A stretch of DNA of 64,000 bases. It comes from Ruegeria sp. AD91A (GTDB lineage Bacteria > Pseudomonadota > Alphaproteobacteria > Rhodobacterales > Rhodobacteraceae). Position 1 is the stretch's first letter, and every line of letters starts with the position of its first letter. Shown piece after piece: positions 34,381 through 43,285 of this stretch. The notes beneath the pieces were generated by a model. The model was not told the origin of the DNA, did no database searches, and saw only the letters and a list, made by a program, of their open reading frames with translations. The position numbers were made by a program, and so were the translations under genes. The stretch lies in contig NZ_CP031946.1 of NCBI RefSeq assembly GCF_003443535.1, forward strand, positions 2,556,001-2,620,000, in the 5' to 3' direction.

Positions 34381-36291
34381 TTGTTTCGCTATGTTTTGCC
34401 AGCAGCTCTCATTCTGGGGAGCCCAGTCTTAGCTCAGGATGCAATAAATCCGTCGGGCCTTTCCGGTCCTTCCGGTCGACCTTATTCACCTTACGCCGAA
34501 CGCGCATATCCAACACAAGTCTATTTTGGTGACACTCACGTTCATACTGGGCTTTCCGGCGATGCTGGTGGAGGCGGTACGCGCCTCATGCCGCGTGATG
34601 CCTATCGGTTTGCGCGTGGCGAAGAAGTTGTGTCGAACACGGGGCAACCTGTAAAATTGTCGATGCCTCTCGATTTCTTCATGATTACAGATCATTCGGA
34701 TGCGATGGGTGCTATCACCGACATCATCGGAGGTGCTCCCAACATCTTAGCAGATGAGCAAGGCAGATATTTCCATGAAGAATTCAACAAAGGTGGAGAA
34801 GCCGCTCTGGCGGCTGCGCTCGAGCTGACAGCGGCGTTTGCTCAAGGACAGGTTTCCCCTGCGCTGAACTATCAACCGGGCAACCCCGCGTATGCCCGTG
34901 TTTGGGGCGATATTATCGATGCCGCGGAAGAGTACAATGATCCCGGCGTGTTCAGTACCTTTATCGCCTATGAATGGACATCTCTTGTTGCAGGGAACAA
35001 TTTGCACCGAAATGTGATCTTTCGCGACGGCCCTGAGCTCACAAGACAAATACTGCCTTACACAACAACGCCACCGGTGGGCTCACCTAACCCTCGTGAT
35101 CTTTGGAAGTGGTTGGAGAACTATGAGCAAACGACAGGCGGGCGTGTGCTTGCTATTCCACATAACGGGAACTTGTCTAACGGCTGGATGTTCCCGTTAG
35201 TCGATGACTTCGCGGATGGGGTGCCGTTAGATCCCGCATACGCAGAAGCGCGAAACAAATGGGAAAGACTATATGAACCAACTCAGATTAAGGGAGATGG
35301 TGAGGCCCACCCGTTTCTATCACCTGACGATGAATTTGCTGACTTCGAAACATGGGATTACGGCAATCTGGATGCTTCGGTTCCGAAAGAGCCAGAAATG
35401 TTGCCCGGTGAATACGCTCGATCCGGATTACTTCGAGGCCTGTCTTTGGAAAAGACTTTGGGGGTGAATCCTTTCAAGTTTGGCTTGGGTGGGGCCAGTG
35501 ACACACACACAGGTTTGACGACTCCAGACAACGACAATTTCTTCGGGAAATTCACCGGGTATGAGCCCAGCGAAGAGCGCAGCCAACATGTCAGCAAGAC
35601 CTATGCTGACGGGACTGTTGCGCTGCTTTCATCGCAATACATTACTGGCGGTCTGACCGCAGTATGGGCGCAGGAGAATTCCCGAGAAGCCATTTGGGAT
35701 GCGATGCATCGGCGTGAAACCTACGCAACTACAGGACCTCGAATGCGCGTCCGTATGTTCGGAGGATATTCTTTTACCGAAGAAGATGCCTTGCGGCGCG
35801 ACTTGGCGCTTGTGGGATACACCAAAGGTGTGCCGATGGGTGGTGATCTTGCCCCCGGGGAAGGCGCACCTTCCTTTCTGGTATATGCGCTTCGTGATCC
35901 GATGGGAGCAAACCTGGATCGAATCCAGATCATAAAGGGCTGGTTGGATGCAGATGGAGATCAACGGGAAAGGGTCTATGACGTGGCCTGGTCTGGTACC
36001 CGCGAACCAGATGCCGCTGGTAGGTTGTCATCCGTAGGCACCACAGTGGACCTTTCAATTCCCTCGTGGACCAACACAATTGGAGCCTCTGAGCTGGGAA
36101 CCGTGTGGGAAGACCCGGATTTCGATCCTTCGGAAAGCGCATTCTATTATGCCCGGGTCATAGAAATTCCAACCCCTCGATGGACGGCGTATGATGCCGT
36201 CAAATTTGGAATACAAATGCCAGATAACGTCCCAATGACAGCACAGGAACGCGCGTACACTTCGCCGATTTGGTACTCGCCGCAACAGTAG
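34381..36291 (+). CDS. Secreted DUF3604 protein (PHP-like)
   Basis: 636 residues. Start is a TTG at 34381 with a strong AGGGAGGAAAAA site. Signal peptide MFRYVLPAALILGSPVLAQD. Metal-binding-like segments GDTHVHTGLSGDAGGGG and FMITDHSDAMG near the N-terminus resemble the PHP fold; ASDTHTGLTTPDNDN lies in the middle. Family function is unknown, but DUF3604 genes often occur with sulfatases. It stands alone, between the DUF3299 operon and the decayed integrase. Confidence 0.87.
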   Translation: MFRYVLPAALILGSPVLAQDAINPSGLSGPSGRPYSPYAERAYPTQVYFGDTHVHTGLSGDAGGGGTRLMPRDAYRFARGEEVVSNTGQPVKLSMPLDFFMITDHSDAMGAITDIIGGAPNILADEQGRYFHEEFNKGGEAALAAALELTAAFAQGQVSPALNYQPGNPAYARVWGDIIDAAEEYNDPGVFSTFIAYEWTSLVAGNNLHRNVIFRDGPELTRQILPYTTTPPVGSPNPRDLWKWLENYEQTTGGRVLAIPHNGNLSNGWMFPLVDDFADGVPLDPAYAEARNKWERLYEPTQIKGDGEAHPFLSPDDEFADFETWDYGNLDASVPKEPEMLPGEYARSGLLRGLSLEKTLGVNPFKFGLGGASDTHTGLTTPDNDNFFGKFTGYEPSEERSQHVSKTYADGTVALLSSQYITGGLTAVWAQENSREAIWDAMHRRETYATTGPRMRVRMFGGYSFTEEDALRRDLALVGYTKGVPMGGDLAPGEGAPSFLVYALRDPMGANLDRIQIIKGWLDADGDQRERVYDVAWSGTREPDAAGRLSSVGTTVDLSIPSWTNTIGASELGTVWEDPDFDPSESAFYYARVIEIPTPRWTAYDAVKFGIQMPDNVPMTAQERAYTSPIWYSPQQ

Positions 36292-36693
36292 TTCGATTTA
36301 CAACGTCGGTCGGGTATGGGTTCACACCTGCTAATGATGTCAATCGCCAACGTCAGACTTTCTGTTGATGTGCCCTCGCCATTGCCGAATAGAGGCAGGG
36401 TGCAGAGTGCTTGTCGGGTCGTGCGCCCAGAGGGCAGGCAGCAAATGCCAAGAGCGGAACGATCCGGGTCGAGGTATTGCCGTCATTAAAATGCGATCAC
36501 TCCGCTTCAGTGGACGAAGATGTGGCTCGCCTGAGAAGCGCAATGATGGCCGTTTTCGATGCCGGGTTGTGTCGCTAGGTATGTGTTCCTTCGTTGCTCC
36601 TTCGTTTCCAACAGCGAAACGAAGATCCGCTCCGGGCTCGAAGCGGCCATCGAAACAGTTCTGTCGAATGACTGCTTTTCCTTGGTACCGGTC
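36292..36693. other. Region with decayed island DNA
   Basis: Between the DUF3604 gene and the integrase remnant. The minus-strand frame continues from the integrase catalytic fragment but no longer matches it. Around 36600-36680 the plus strand has CGCTCCGGGCTCGAAGCGGCC, which recalls the dispersed repeat family, so a repeat copy may have replaced the integrase end. Confidence 0.35.
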
Positions 36694-37280
36694 ATGCACG
36701 GTGACTCCATCCTGCCGCATCCGGCGCAGCAGCATCAGCATGGACATGTTCGACAAGGGATGATGCCGCTTTTGACCCTCGAACACATAGTCAGACGCCA
36801 GCGCACGCAGCGGCTCCAGTATGGCCAGCATTTCGTCGGTGAGGGGGACACGATGGACCTGCCCGCCTTTCATGCGATCCGCAGGTAGTCGCGCAAGGTG
36901 TTGAGCCATTGCTGACCGTGCTTTGCATTCTTCCATGTAGGCAGGCGGTCGATGTGGACCTGACGGCTGAGTTCTTCGAAGGTCGGGAATTCACGTTGAG
37001 CGTTGAATCGAGGGTTCAACCCTGCTTTCGCCATACGCCTGTATTCCAGTGCCCTCTCGCGGGCCTGAATCAGTGTGACGACGTCAGCGCCGCCCAATCC
37101 AAAATCTGTGCGCAGCGGCGCGCCCTTGCGGTTCTTCTGTCCCTTGACTGTTACGCGGACGACCCAGCGTCGCGCACCCGAGGGATCGACAACAAGGTAC
37201 AGGCCAGAACCGTCGCCATGCCGACCCGGGCCAAGATTCTCTACCAGCTTCTTTGTCTGCTTCCCGCTGAGCGCAGCCAT
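36694..37280 (-). pseudogene. P4-type tyrosine integrase, decayed
   Basis: The N-terminus starts at ATG 37280 (MAALSGKQTKKLVENLGPGR) with the DUF4102 arm-binding domain (HGDGSGLYLVVDPSGARRW) and core-binding start (HGQQWLNTLRDYLR). At about 36880 it jumps, with a frame change, to the catalytic-domain piece ADRMKGGQVHRVPLTDEM ... LLRRMRQDGVTVH, losing roughly 150 residues. After VTVH the usual H-G-F-R catalytic box is missing. It is therefore inactive. It lies next to tRNA-Ser, the classic target of such integrases. Confidence 0.8.
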
Positions 37281-37426
37281 GAAATACCACAATATATACC
37301 ACTCAATGAAATACACTAAGAGCAACTTAGTAAAACTCAAGATGATACTATGAGATGGTAAATACCGATTATTTATATATTTACAGCATGTTAAACACGC
37401 CATGCCAATTCACTGAAATGGGTTGA

Positions 37427-37516
37427 TGGCGGAGACGAAGGGATTCGAACCCTCGAGACCCTTCCGGGCCTACTCCCTTAGCAGGGGAGCGCCTTCGACC
37501 ACTCGGCCACGTCTCC
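37427..37516 (-). tRNA. tRNA-Ser(GCT)
   Basis: Minus-strand sequence begins GGAGACGTGGCCGAGTGG, has the anticodon loop CTGCTAA (anticodon GCT) and a long variable arm, and ends GGGTTCGAATCCC then GTCTCCGCCA. The 7-bp acceptor stem (GGAGACG/CGTCTCC) pairs fully, and CCA is encoded. About 90 bases, normal for tRNA-Ser with a class II arm. An integrase remnant lies directly downstream of its 3' end, so this is the likely attachment site of an old island. Confidence 0.95.
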
Positions 37517-37718
37517 GTCGACGGGTATATCCGTGCAAGCGACGGAAATACAAGGCCGTTTCTACATTGTTTGGCTTTTTTTAACGACTCGCTCGAAGTC
37601 ATTGAAAAAGCGCAGAATAGCTGCGTCTTCCACCGGTTTTGGGTCAGATTTGATTAACGCATTTCAAGCCCCAACATTCAGCAATATTCATAGAATCGCG
37701 TTTCCCAAGGGGTCGGAT

Positions 37719-38100
37719 GGGCTTTGTTGCACAAATCCGTTGTCGGGCAGACTTCCCCTTTGCCCGGACGGACTTACCCCCCGGACGGACTAATCCTACG
37801 GGCTCTCTGACGGGTGTGCCAAAAGCGGTTTAGTGGTTCAGGACCCCAACGCCTGCCCGGATTTCCACGACCTGTCAGTCGCAGGTGCGAGCCATGAGTG
37901 ACTGAACACGAAGTTTCACGCAGTTCGTCTTGCTCTCGACATGGATCCAGCGGTGATATCCGCTCCTTCGCCGCCACAGGGCCCGGCCCAGGTATCGCGA
38001 TGCGTTGACTGCTTCGTTCCGGGCTATTGCCTCTGCGCTGGTTGTTTCAGAGTTTGGTGTTCTCACGCGGCGGGATGACCGCATGGATATAACGGGCAGT
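37719..38100 (-). mobile_element. IS5-family element, 3' remnant with one terminal inverted repeat
   Basis: On the minus strand a transposase C-terminus reads AEAIARNEAVNASRYLGRAL, then RRRSGYHRWIHVESKTNCVK and LMARTCD, stop, QVVEIRAGVGVLNH, stop, TAFGTPVREPVG. This is the end of an IS5-family transposase (GYHRR-S-VETKM-CVK pattern) with at least two stops. About 60 bases after it lies GGGCTTTGTTGCACAAATC (plus strand from 37719), a typical IS5/IS903-like terminal repeat. The other end of the element is missing. Right limit approximate. Confidence 0.7.
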
Positions 38101-38349
38101 GAACGCGCGGCTTGCCGGGAAACTTGGGCAACGGGTTCAAGACGCGCCATCTAGGCGTCGGCCGCCCCCAAGAGATCAGACGTGTTTATCGCTCGTTATC
38201 GAACGTGAGTTACTCTGCCAAACGGAAATCAAGGGGTCAGGACCCTTTGGCGGGTCGACGCATCCTTCAACCGACAGGCAGCCGGTTTCCCTGGATTCTC
38301 CACATTCATCCAATAACTGTTATATGTGAATTCATCAAACAATGAGGAC

Positions 38350-38679
38350 ATGATGAACTCACTAACCAGAATAACACGAGGGATAGGCGTCGCCCTCAAG
38401 GACGGCAGAGTGAAAGGCATTCTTGCATTCACGGTTGGAATGATTTTATGGGCCTCGGTCTTTTACCACTTTGTCGAAGGTTGGAGTTGGCTCGACTCAA
38501 TCTACTTTTCTGTCGTGACAATTTCGACCGTGGGGTTTGGTGACTTCTCACCTGAAACCGCGGCAGGGAAGATCTTCACAATGATTTACATCGTCGTGGG
38601 CCTCGGTGTCTTCGTAACCGCGGCGACCACAGTGGCGGATACAATCTTGTCCCAGGACGACAAAAAAGCGGACAAGTAG
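38350..38679 (+). CDS. Two-TM potassium channel
   Basis: 109 residues from ATG 38350 (or 38353, better spaced from the GAGGA site). Two transmembrane helices, ILAFTVGMILWASVFYHFV and IFTMIYIVVGLGVFVTAATTV, flank a pore loop with the selectivity filter STVGFGDFSP (TVGFGD). No RCK or ligand domain, so it is a bare pore of the KcsA/ion_trans_2 type, forming a tetramer. Stands alone, about 180 bases before the AI-2E-type gene. Confidence 0.88.
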   Translation: MMNSLTRITRGIGVALKDGRVKGILAFTVGMILWASVFYHFVEGWSWLDSIYFSVVTISTVGFGDFSPETAAGKIFTMIYIVVGLGVFVTAATTVADTILSQDDKKADK

Positions 38680-38855
38680 ATTATCCCAGTTTGGCCAAAT
38701 CGAGTTCATGCCCAGGCATTGGTTTGACTGGGACCCTCAAGCCGTGGCCCGGATTCATTTGTGTCTTCAAGCTGATAGATGATCACCAAAATTCAAAAAA
38801 ATATACATATTATGTTTTTTGAGTGTAACATTCGAAAAACACATGGAGGGATGGA

Positions 38856-39935
38856 ATGGAAAAGACTCAGGACGCGAAGATTGTCGATCTGGCAATACGA
38901 TTGCTCTTTCTCGGACTGTTCCTCTACAGCGCCTTGATCATGGTCGCCCCGCTTGCAAGCGTGGTTATCTGGGCAACGATCCTTTGCGTTGCGCTGTACC
39001 CGGCATTTGATTGGCTGCAATCCAAGTTGGGAGGGCGGAAGAAGCTTGCGGCGGCGATCTTGGTTTTGGTGGGTCTTGTTTTGACCTTGGGGCCGGTTGC
39101 TACGGCGATATCCGGTGCTGCAGAACTTGGGTCTGAATTCGCGGAACAAGCAGACAAGGGTGAGTTGAAAGTCCCGCCTGCGCCCGAGGGCCTTAAGGAA
39201 CTGCCATTGGTTGGAGACAAAATTTCCGATGTTTGGGGTATGTTCGAGCGGAATCTGGACGGCGCGCTTGCAAAATACGGCGCGCAAATCCTTGAGATCA
39301 CAAAATCGCTCTTCGGAAAGGTGTTGGGCATCGGAATCGGGCTTCTTGGCTTGGCCCTGTCCGTATTGATTATGGGGGCGTTGTTCAGCCCCGGGCCAAA
39401 TTTGGTCCAAGGTCTCCAACGCTTTGCAAACCGTGTTTTCGCACCGCGCGGCGGTGAATTCGTAACACTGGCAGGTGCAACAATTCGGAACGTGACAAAA
39501 GGCGTGATCGGCGTAGCAGCCATTCAGGCGGTCTTCGTTTGGATACTGCTGGCTTTGTTCGGAATTTCTTCGGCCGCCACGCTGGCATTTATCTGCCTGA
39601 TACTCTCGATCATCCAAATCGGGCCCGGATTGGTTCTTATACCGGTTATTATCTACGCATGGAGTTCCATGTCCGGCGGAACTGCTTTGATATTCACCAT
39701 ATTGGCCGTGCCCGTCACAATAATGGACAGCTTCCTAAGACCCGTGTTCATCTCAAAAGGCCTTGAGACTCCCATGTTGGTCATCCTCATCGGTGTTCTC
39801 GGAGGTATGATGGCGTACGGTTTGATCGGCGTCTTTATGGGGCCGGTACTCTTTGCTGTGTTCTATGAGCTGTTCAAGGTTTGGATTGATACCTCGCCCG
39901 AAGCCGAGGGTGCTTCTGAAGGTGCGGCGAAATGA
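38856..39935 (+). CDS. AI-2E / PerM family transporter
   Basis: 359 residues with about eight hydrophobic helices, beginning LAIRLLFLGLFLYSALIMVA. The family pattern of two N-terminal helices, a periplasmic region (residues ~95-150) and six C-terminal helices is present, with the typical PVFISKGLETPMLVILIGVLGG and GLIGVFMGPVLFAVFYEL near the end. The family includes exporters and Na+/H+ antiporters, so the substrate is uncertain. Overlaps the HlyD gene start by four bases. Confidence 0.85.
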   Translation: MEKTQDAKIVDLAIRLLFLGLFLYSALIMVAPLASVVIWATILCVALYPAFDWLQSKLGGRKKLAAAILVLVGLVLTLGPVATAISGAAELGSEFAEQADKGELKVPPAPEGLKELPLVGDKISDVWGMFERNLDGALAKYGAQILEITKSLFGKVLGIGIGLLGLALSVLIMGALFSPGPNLVQGLQRFANRVFAPRGGEFVTLAGATIRNVTKGVIGVAAIQAVFVWILLALFGISSAATLAFICLILSIIQIGPGLVLIPVIIYAWSSMSGGTALIFTILAVPVTIMDSFLRPVFISKGLETPMLVILIGVLGGMMAYGLIGVFMGPVLFAVFYELFKVWIDTSPEAEGASEGAAK

Positions 39936-40996
39936 GGAAGACGATCTGGACAACCCTGGCTGTCATTCTGATTTTTCTTGTCTGGTACCTGGTCGCTGAT
40001 CGGAAAACGCCATTTACCGGGAACGCCAGAGTAAAAGCTGTGGCGACCCAGATCGTCCCGCAGGTGACAGGCACTGTTACTGACGTACTGGTCGAAAATG
40101 GCCAGATAGTCTCGGCCGGAGATGTCCTTGTCCGGATCGACCCCCGACCCTATGAAATTCAACGCGACAAGGCGGAAGCTGACCTCGAAGCTGCCACGCA
40201 GGAAGTGGGTGCATCCTCGGCAGAGGTAAGAGCTGCACAAGCCAAACTGGCAAGGGCGCAGAGTGATCTGGATACGATGCGCATTCAAACGGAACGCGTT
40301 TTTGCGCTTGAAAAGAAAGGGTTGATTGCCGTCTCAAAGGCCGATGATGCACGAGGTCAACTTGCAGAGTCTGAGGCAAACTACGAGAACGCAAAGGCAG
40401 ATCTGGAAAAAGCAAAACAGAGGCTTGGTGACGACGGGATTGAAAACCCGAAAATCCAGCGCGCGTTGGCTGCATTGGCGGATGCGGAACTGAACCTTGA
40501 ATGGACCGAACTACGCGCTCCGGCGACGGGCGTCATATCCAATCTGCTGATAGCGCCAGGGACGTATGCGCGATCCGGTCAGGATCTATTGACGTTTCTG
40601 GACGCAACTGACGTCTGGATCGAGGCGTATTTTACCGAGAACAACCTTGGAAGAGCCTCCATAGGGTCTCCGGTTGATGTCGTGTTGGACATGCATCCCG
40701 GTAAAATCGTTTCGGGGGTCATCGAGAGCTTTAGTGCGGCCGTTTCCTTAAGTGGCGGTGATGAGCCCGGGCAATTGGCGAGCCCGCCAAGCACCAAAGG
40801 GTTTTTGCGAGAGCCTGAAAGGTTCCCGGTCCGGATTGTTTTGCCCGGTTACGAAGCTGGAAGCACAGAAGATGACCTTCGCTTTCAGCTCAACGGACAG
40901 GCCGATGTGATTATGTACCTAAGTGACAACACTTTGCTGAACCTCGTTGGTCGTACCTACATTCGCTTGGTTTCAATTCTGTCCTATGCGTACTGA
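39932..40996 (+). CDS. HlyD-family adaptor (EmrA-like)
   Basis: 354 residues. One N-terminal membrane anchor (IWTTLAVILIFLVWYLVA), lipoyl half IVPQVTGTVTDVLVENGQ, coiled coil (residues ~75-165), and second half LEWTELRAPATGVISNL. Followed by the beta-barrel region with VWIEAYFTENNLG. Acts with the next-gene permease-like protein, as in the EmrA/AaeA pattern. Overlaps genes on both sides. Confidence 0.87.
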   Translation: MRKTIWTTLAVILIFLVWYLVADRKTPFTGNARVKAVATQIVPQVTGTVTDVLVENGQIVSAGDVLVRIDPRPYEIQRDKAEADLEAATQEVGASSAEVRAAQAKLARAQSDLDTMRIQTERVFALEKKGLIAVSKADDARGQLAESEANYENAKADLEKAKQRLGDDGIENPKIQRALAALADAELNLEWTELRAPATGVISNLLIAPGTYARSGQDLLTFLDATDVWIEAYFTENNLGRASIGSPVDVVLDMHPGKIVSGVIESFSAAVSLSGGDEPGQLASPPSTKGFLREPERFPVRIVLPGYEAGSTEDDLRFQLNGQADVIMYLSDNTLLNLVGRTYIRLVSILSYAY

Positions 40997-42002
40997 GGAC
41001 CAACGCTCTGTCACCCGGCTTGCACTGGGTGTAACTGGCGTGTTTTCCTTGGGCCTGTTTCTTGGCTGGCCACTCGCTGTTGTTGGCGCGGTGTTCACGG
41101 CCCTTTTTCTGCAAGCACCTGCCGCATTGCCTTTAGCAGCATTTGCCAAGCTTTTTGTCTTCTCTATTGGATTGATGTTCATTTCATTCCTATTGTCGTC
41201 GATCTTCTCGCCTTATCCACTCGTGTTTCTCATTCTCGTGGCAATTGGAATAATCCTGTCTTTCATGTGGTCGGTTTCCGGCGCCGGAGTTTTACCGGGT
41301 GTCATAGCTCTCATGGGGGCGTTGATGATCCCGAACCTGGTTCTGCAATCCCAGGATCTGGCCTTGGTGCTAGTGTATTGGATTCCGTTGAACCTGCTGT
41401 TTGCAGGCATGGTATCGACGCTGATGTTCGTACTGATACCTGCTGAACCTCAAACGGCAGCTCAAAAGAAAGCTGTATTGTCGCCGGACTTCGACCCACA
41501 TCGTCGAATAGTCAGGATGTCGCTTGTCACCATTCCGTTTGCTATGGCGTTTTTTGTTTCCGGCGCGTCTGCTTTGCTGGTTCTGTTCTTTGTCGCGTTG
41601 CTGAGCCAGCAACTTGCGGCGATGCCTGCGGCCGGCAAGACAGTTGCAAAATCTATGCTGACGGCAAACCTCCTTGGGGCTGCGGTGTCTATCGTATGCT
41701 ATGAAATAAACGTCATAGCTCCGGTTATTCTGACACCCATTCTGCTGTGTTTCTTCTTCTGTCTGTCACTCGGAGCGCTTGGAAAATCTCAAGCTCCGCT
41801 CGCCGCGGCAGCCGGTTCAGCTATTACAACGGCTCTGATCGTATATGGCGGGTCGGTTGCGCCGTTTTCAGACGAGGCTGACGTCAAGAGCATCACTCGG
41901 GTTATGCAAGTTGCCAGCGCCGCTATCTTTGTGATCATCGCATATGTCGTGGTGGATGAATTCTGGCCGGAAAAAAAGCGCCAGACAGCTCAATGCAGCT
42001 AG
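40986..42002 (+). CDS. DUF2955 / FUSC-like inner-membrane protein
   Basis: About 338 residues from ATG 40986, overlapping the HlyD stop by 11 bases. Two sets of four to five hydrophobic helices separated by a cytoplasmic loop (about residues 150-180) as in FUSC/AaeB-type proteins. Together with the HlyD adaptor it resembles the AaeA-AaeB pair that exports aromatic acids. Substrate unknown. Confidence 0.78.
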   Translation: MRTEDQRSVTRLALGVTGVFSLGLFLGWPLAVVGAVFTALFLQAPAALPLAAFAKLFVFSIGLMFISFLLSSIFSPYPLVFLILVAIGIILSFMWSVSGAGVLPGVIALMGALMIPNLVLQSQDLALVLVYWIPLNLLFAGMVSTLMFVLIPAEPQTAAQKKAVLSPDFDPHRRIVRMSLVTIPFAMAFFVSGASALLVLFFVALLSQQLAAMPAAGKTVAKSMLTANLLGAAVSIVCYEINVIAPVILTPILLCFFFCLSLGALGKSQAPLAAAAGSAITTALIVYGGSVAPFSDEADVKSITRVMQVASAAIFVIIAYVVVDEFWPEKKRQTAQCS

Positions 42003-42011
42003 GGTCAGGAT

Positions 42012-42212
42012 TCAAAACCAGCAGATGACGGTTGCTGAGATGAAGACCTTGGGACAACGCTCATGGCGTGCCGCCACGCGCCTCCAATCCCTGAGCTTGC
42101 CAAACAAAATCTCGATGCGATTTCGCCGCTTGTATCTGCGCTTGTCGTACTTGAACGGCGTCTTGCGTTGTTTTCGACCGGGATGCAGGCCCGTAGGTAC
42201 TCTTTGGTATCT
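42012..42212 (-). pseudogene. IS5-family transposase, C-terminal remnant
   Basis: The minus strand ends with KYDKRRYKRRNRIEILFGKL, RDWRRVAARHERCPK and a TGA at 42012-42014. This is the classic end of IS427-type IS5 transposases (R-R-Y-K-R-R-N-R-I-E with the catalytic Glu). One base appears missing near 42175, where the frame changes just before RKQRKTPF. The rest of the element is absent. It follows the DUF2955 gene immediately. Confidence 0.75.
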
Positions 42213-42340
42213 TTAGTTTGCTCCGTGGCGCAGCACCGTTGCAGCGCCGCATGAGGAGGCTCCAAGCGCAAGGAGCGCCCCTTGGAGCGCTAAGTGCTTG
42301 ATATTTTACTGGTAATTTTGGTTGCGGGAGCAGGATTTGG
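42207..42340 (-). repeat. Degenerate copy of the tRNA-fMet 3' flank, with tRNA 3' end
   Basis: This block lines up with 60994-61125: GCAGCACCGTTGCAGC here and GTAGCACCGTTGTAGC there, GCGCCCCTTGG and ACGCCCCTTAG, GCGCTAAGTGCT and GCGCTAAGTATC, and GGTTGCGGGAGCAGGATTTG and GGTTGCGGGAGTAGGATTTG. The last part is the 3' end of tRNA-fMet (about 22 bases including encoded CCA). The rest of a tRNA is missing here. Direct orientation relative to the 61 kb copy. Confidence 0.75.
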
Positions 42341-42524
42341 CCTTTGCCGAACGTCTGTGGAACTTAGAATCTAGTAGGCCAATTTTACGCATGCCCTAGC
42401 TGCTTAAATTAATGACCGCGTTGGGACGGATGGCAGACCCAGAGTTGAAAAGCGCTGAAGATGTCTTGCGGATTGTCCCGCAATTGGCCCGCTTGTGCCG
42501 GAGGGCTGCGGACATAGCGGACTC

Positions 42525-43274
42525 TCAATCGTTTGATTTTCGCCCCGATCTGTATTCTGGAAGTTTGGCCAAGGCCGATTTCAGCGCGTCACCCCATCCA
42601 TCGGAAACAATGCGAAAATACTGGTCGTCGGATTCGAATCTTGACCGCGTACCGCCGTCAAGGCTGTCTTCATCGTATAGAAGCAGGTCAAGCGGAGCCC
42701 CGACAGACAGATTGGCCTTAATCGTGGAGTCAAAACTGACAAGCAAGAGTTTTACGGTTTCTGAAAAACTCATTTCCGGATCATAGGCTCGCACCAAAAT
42801 AGGGCGACCGTATTTCGTCTCACCAATCTGAAAGAACGGGGTGTCGGCGCCGGCCTCGATAAAGTTACCTTCGGGGTAGATCAGAAACAGGCGTGACGGG
42901 CCACCTTTGATTTGGCCGCCTAGAATGAGTGTCGCATGAAAAGCGCTGTCGGCTTGCTGACCAGTCCGGGCGTGCTCTTCAATGACATCGTTTAATGTTG
43001 CCGCGACCAGTTGCGCGACTTGAAACATTGTCGGTGCCTCTAAGATCGATGGTGAACGATCTGCAGGCGCTTTTGTTCGTTCTTCCAGAAGGCTTATCGT
43101 GGCCTGAGTAGTGGCCAGGTTTCCGGCCGTTAGGATTGTGATCGACCGGTCACCTTCGACTGTCCAGTTGAACATCTTGTTGAAGGTCGAAACATTGTCC
43201 ACGCCTGCATTCGTGCGCGTATCGGACATGAATACCAGCCCGCGATTCAGCCGCATGCCCACAGCATAGGTCAT
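42525..43274 (-). CDS. Anbu-type proteasome-related protein
   Basis: 249 residues if started at ATG 43274, which has GGAG six bases upstream. That places Thr2 (MTYAVGMRLNRGLVFMSDTR) to become the N-terminal nucleophile after Met removal, as in proteasome-fold hydrolases; an earlier ATG at 43289 would bury it. SDTRTNAGVDNVSTFNKM and AGNLATTQATI match the Anbu family (bacterial proteasome-like, HslV-related). Anbu forms open-ring helical assemblies and its activity is unsettled. The four genes upstream on the same strand are the usual Anbu partners. Confidence 0.88.
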   Translation of the reverse strand: MTYAVGMRLNRGLVFMSDTRTNAGVDNVSTFNKMFNWTVEGDRSITILTAGNLATTQATISLLEERTKAPADRSPSILEAPTMFQVAQLVAATLNDVIEEHARTGQQADSAFHATLILGGQIKGGPSRLFLIYPEGNFIEAGADTPFFQIGETKYGRPILVRAYDPEMSFSETVKLLLVSFDSTIKANLSVGAPLDLLLYDEDSLDGGTRSRFESDDQYFRIVSDGWGDALKSALAKLPEYRSGRKSND

Positions 43275-43285
43275 CAAATTCTCCG

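Noticed and set aside
36340..36936. A separate 198-residue protein on the minus strand
   Set aside because: Its N-terminal third is an integrase catalytic fragment and the rest matches nothing; treated as part of the decayed integrase.
37427..37516. Intact mobile island next to tRNA-Ser
   Set aside because: The integrase is broken and no matching second attachment repeat was found in the window.
42319..42340. A second tRNA-fMet gene
   Set aside because: Only the last ~22 bases of the tRNA are present; the D and anticodon arms are missing.
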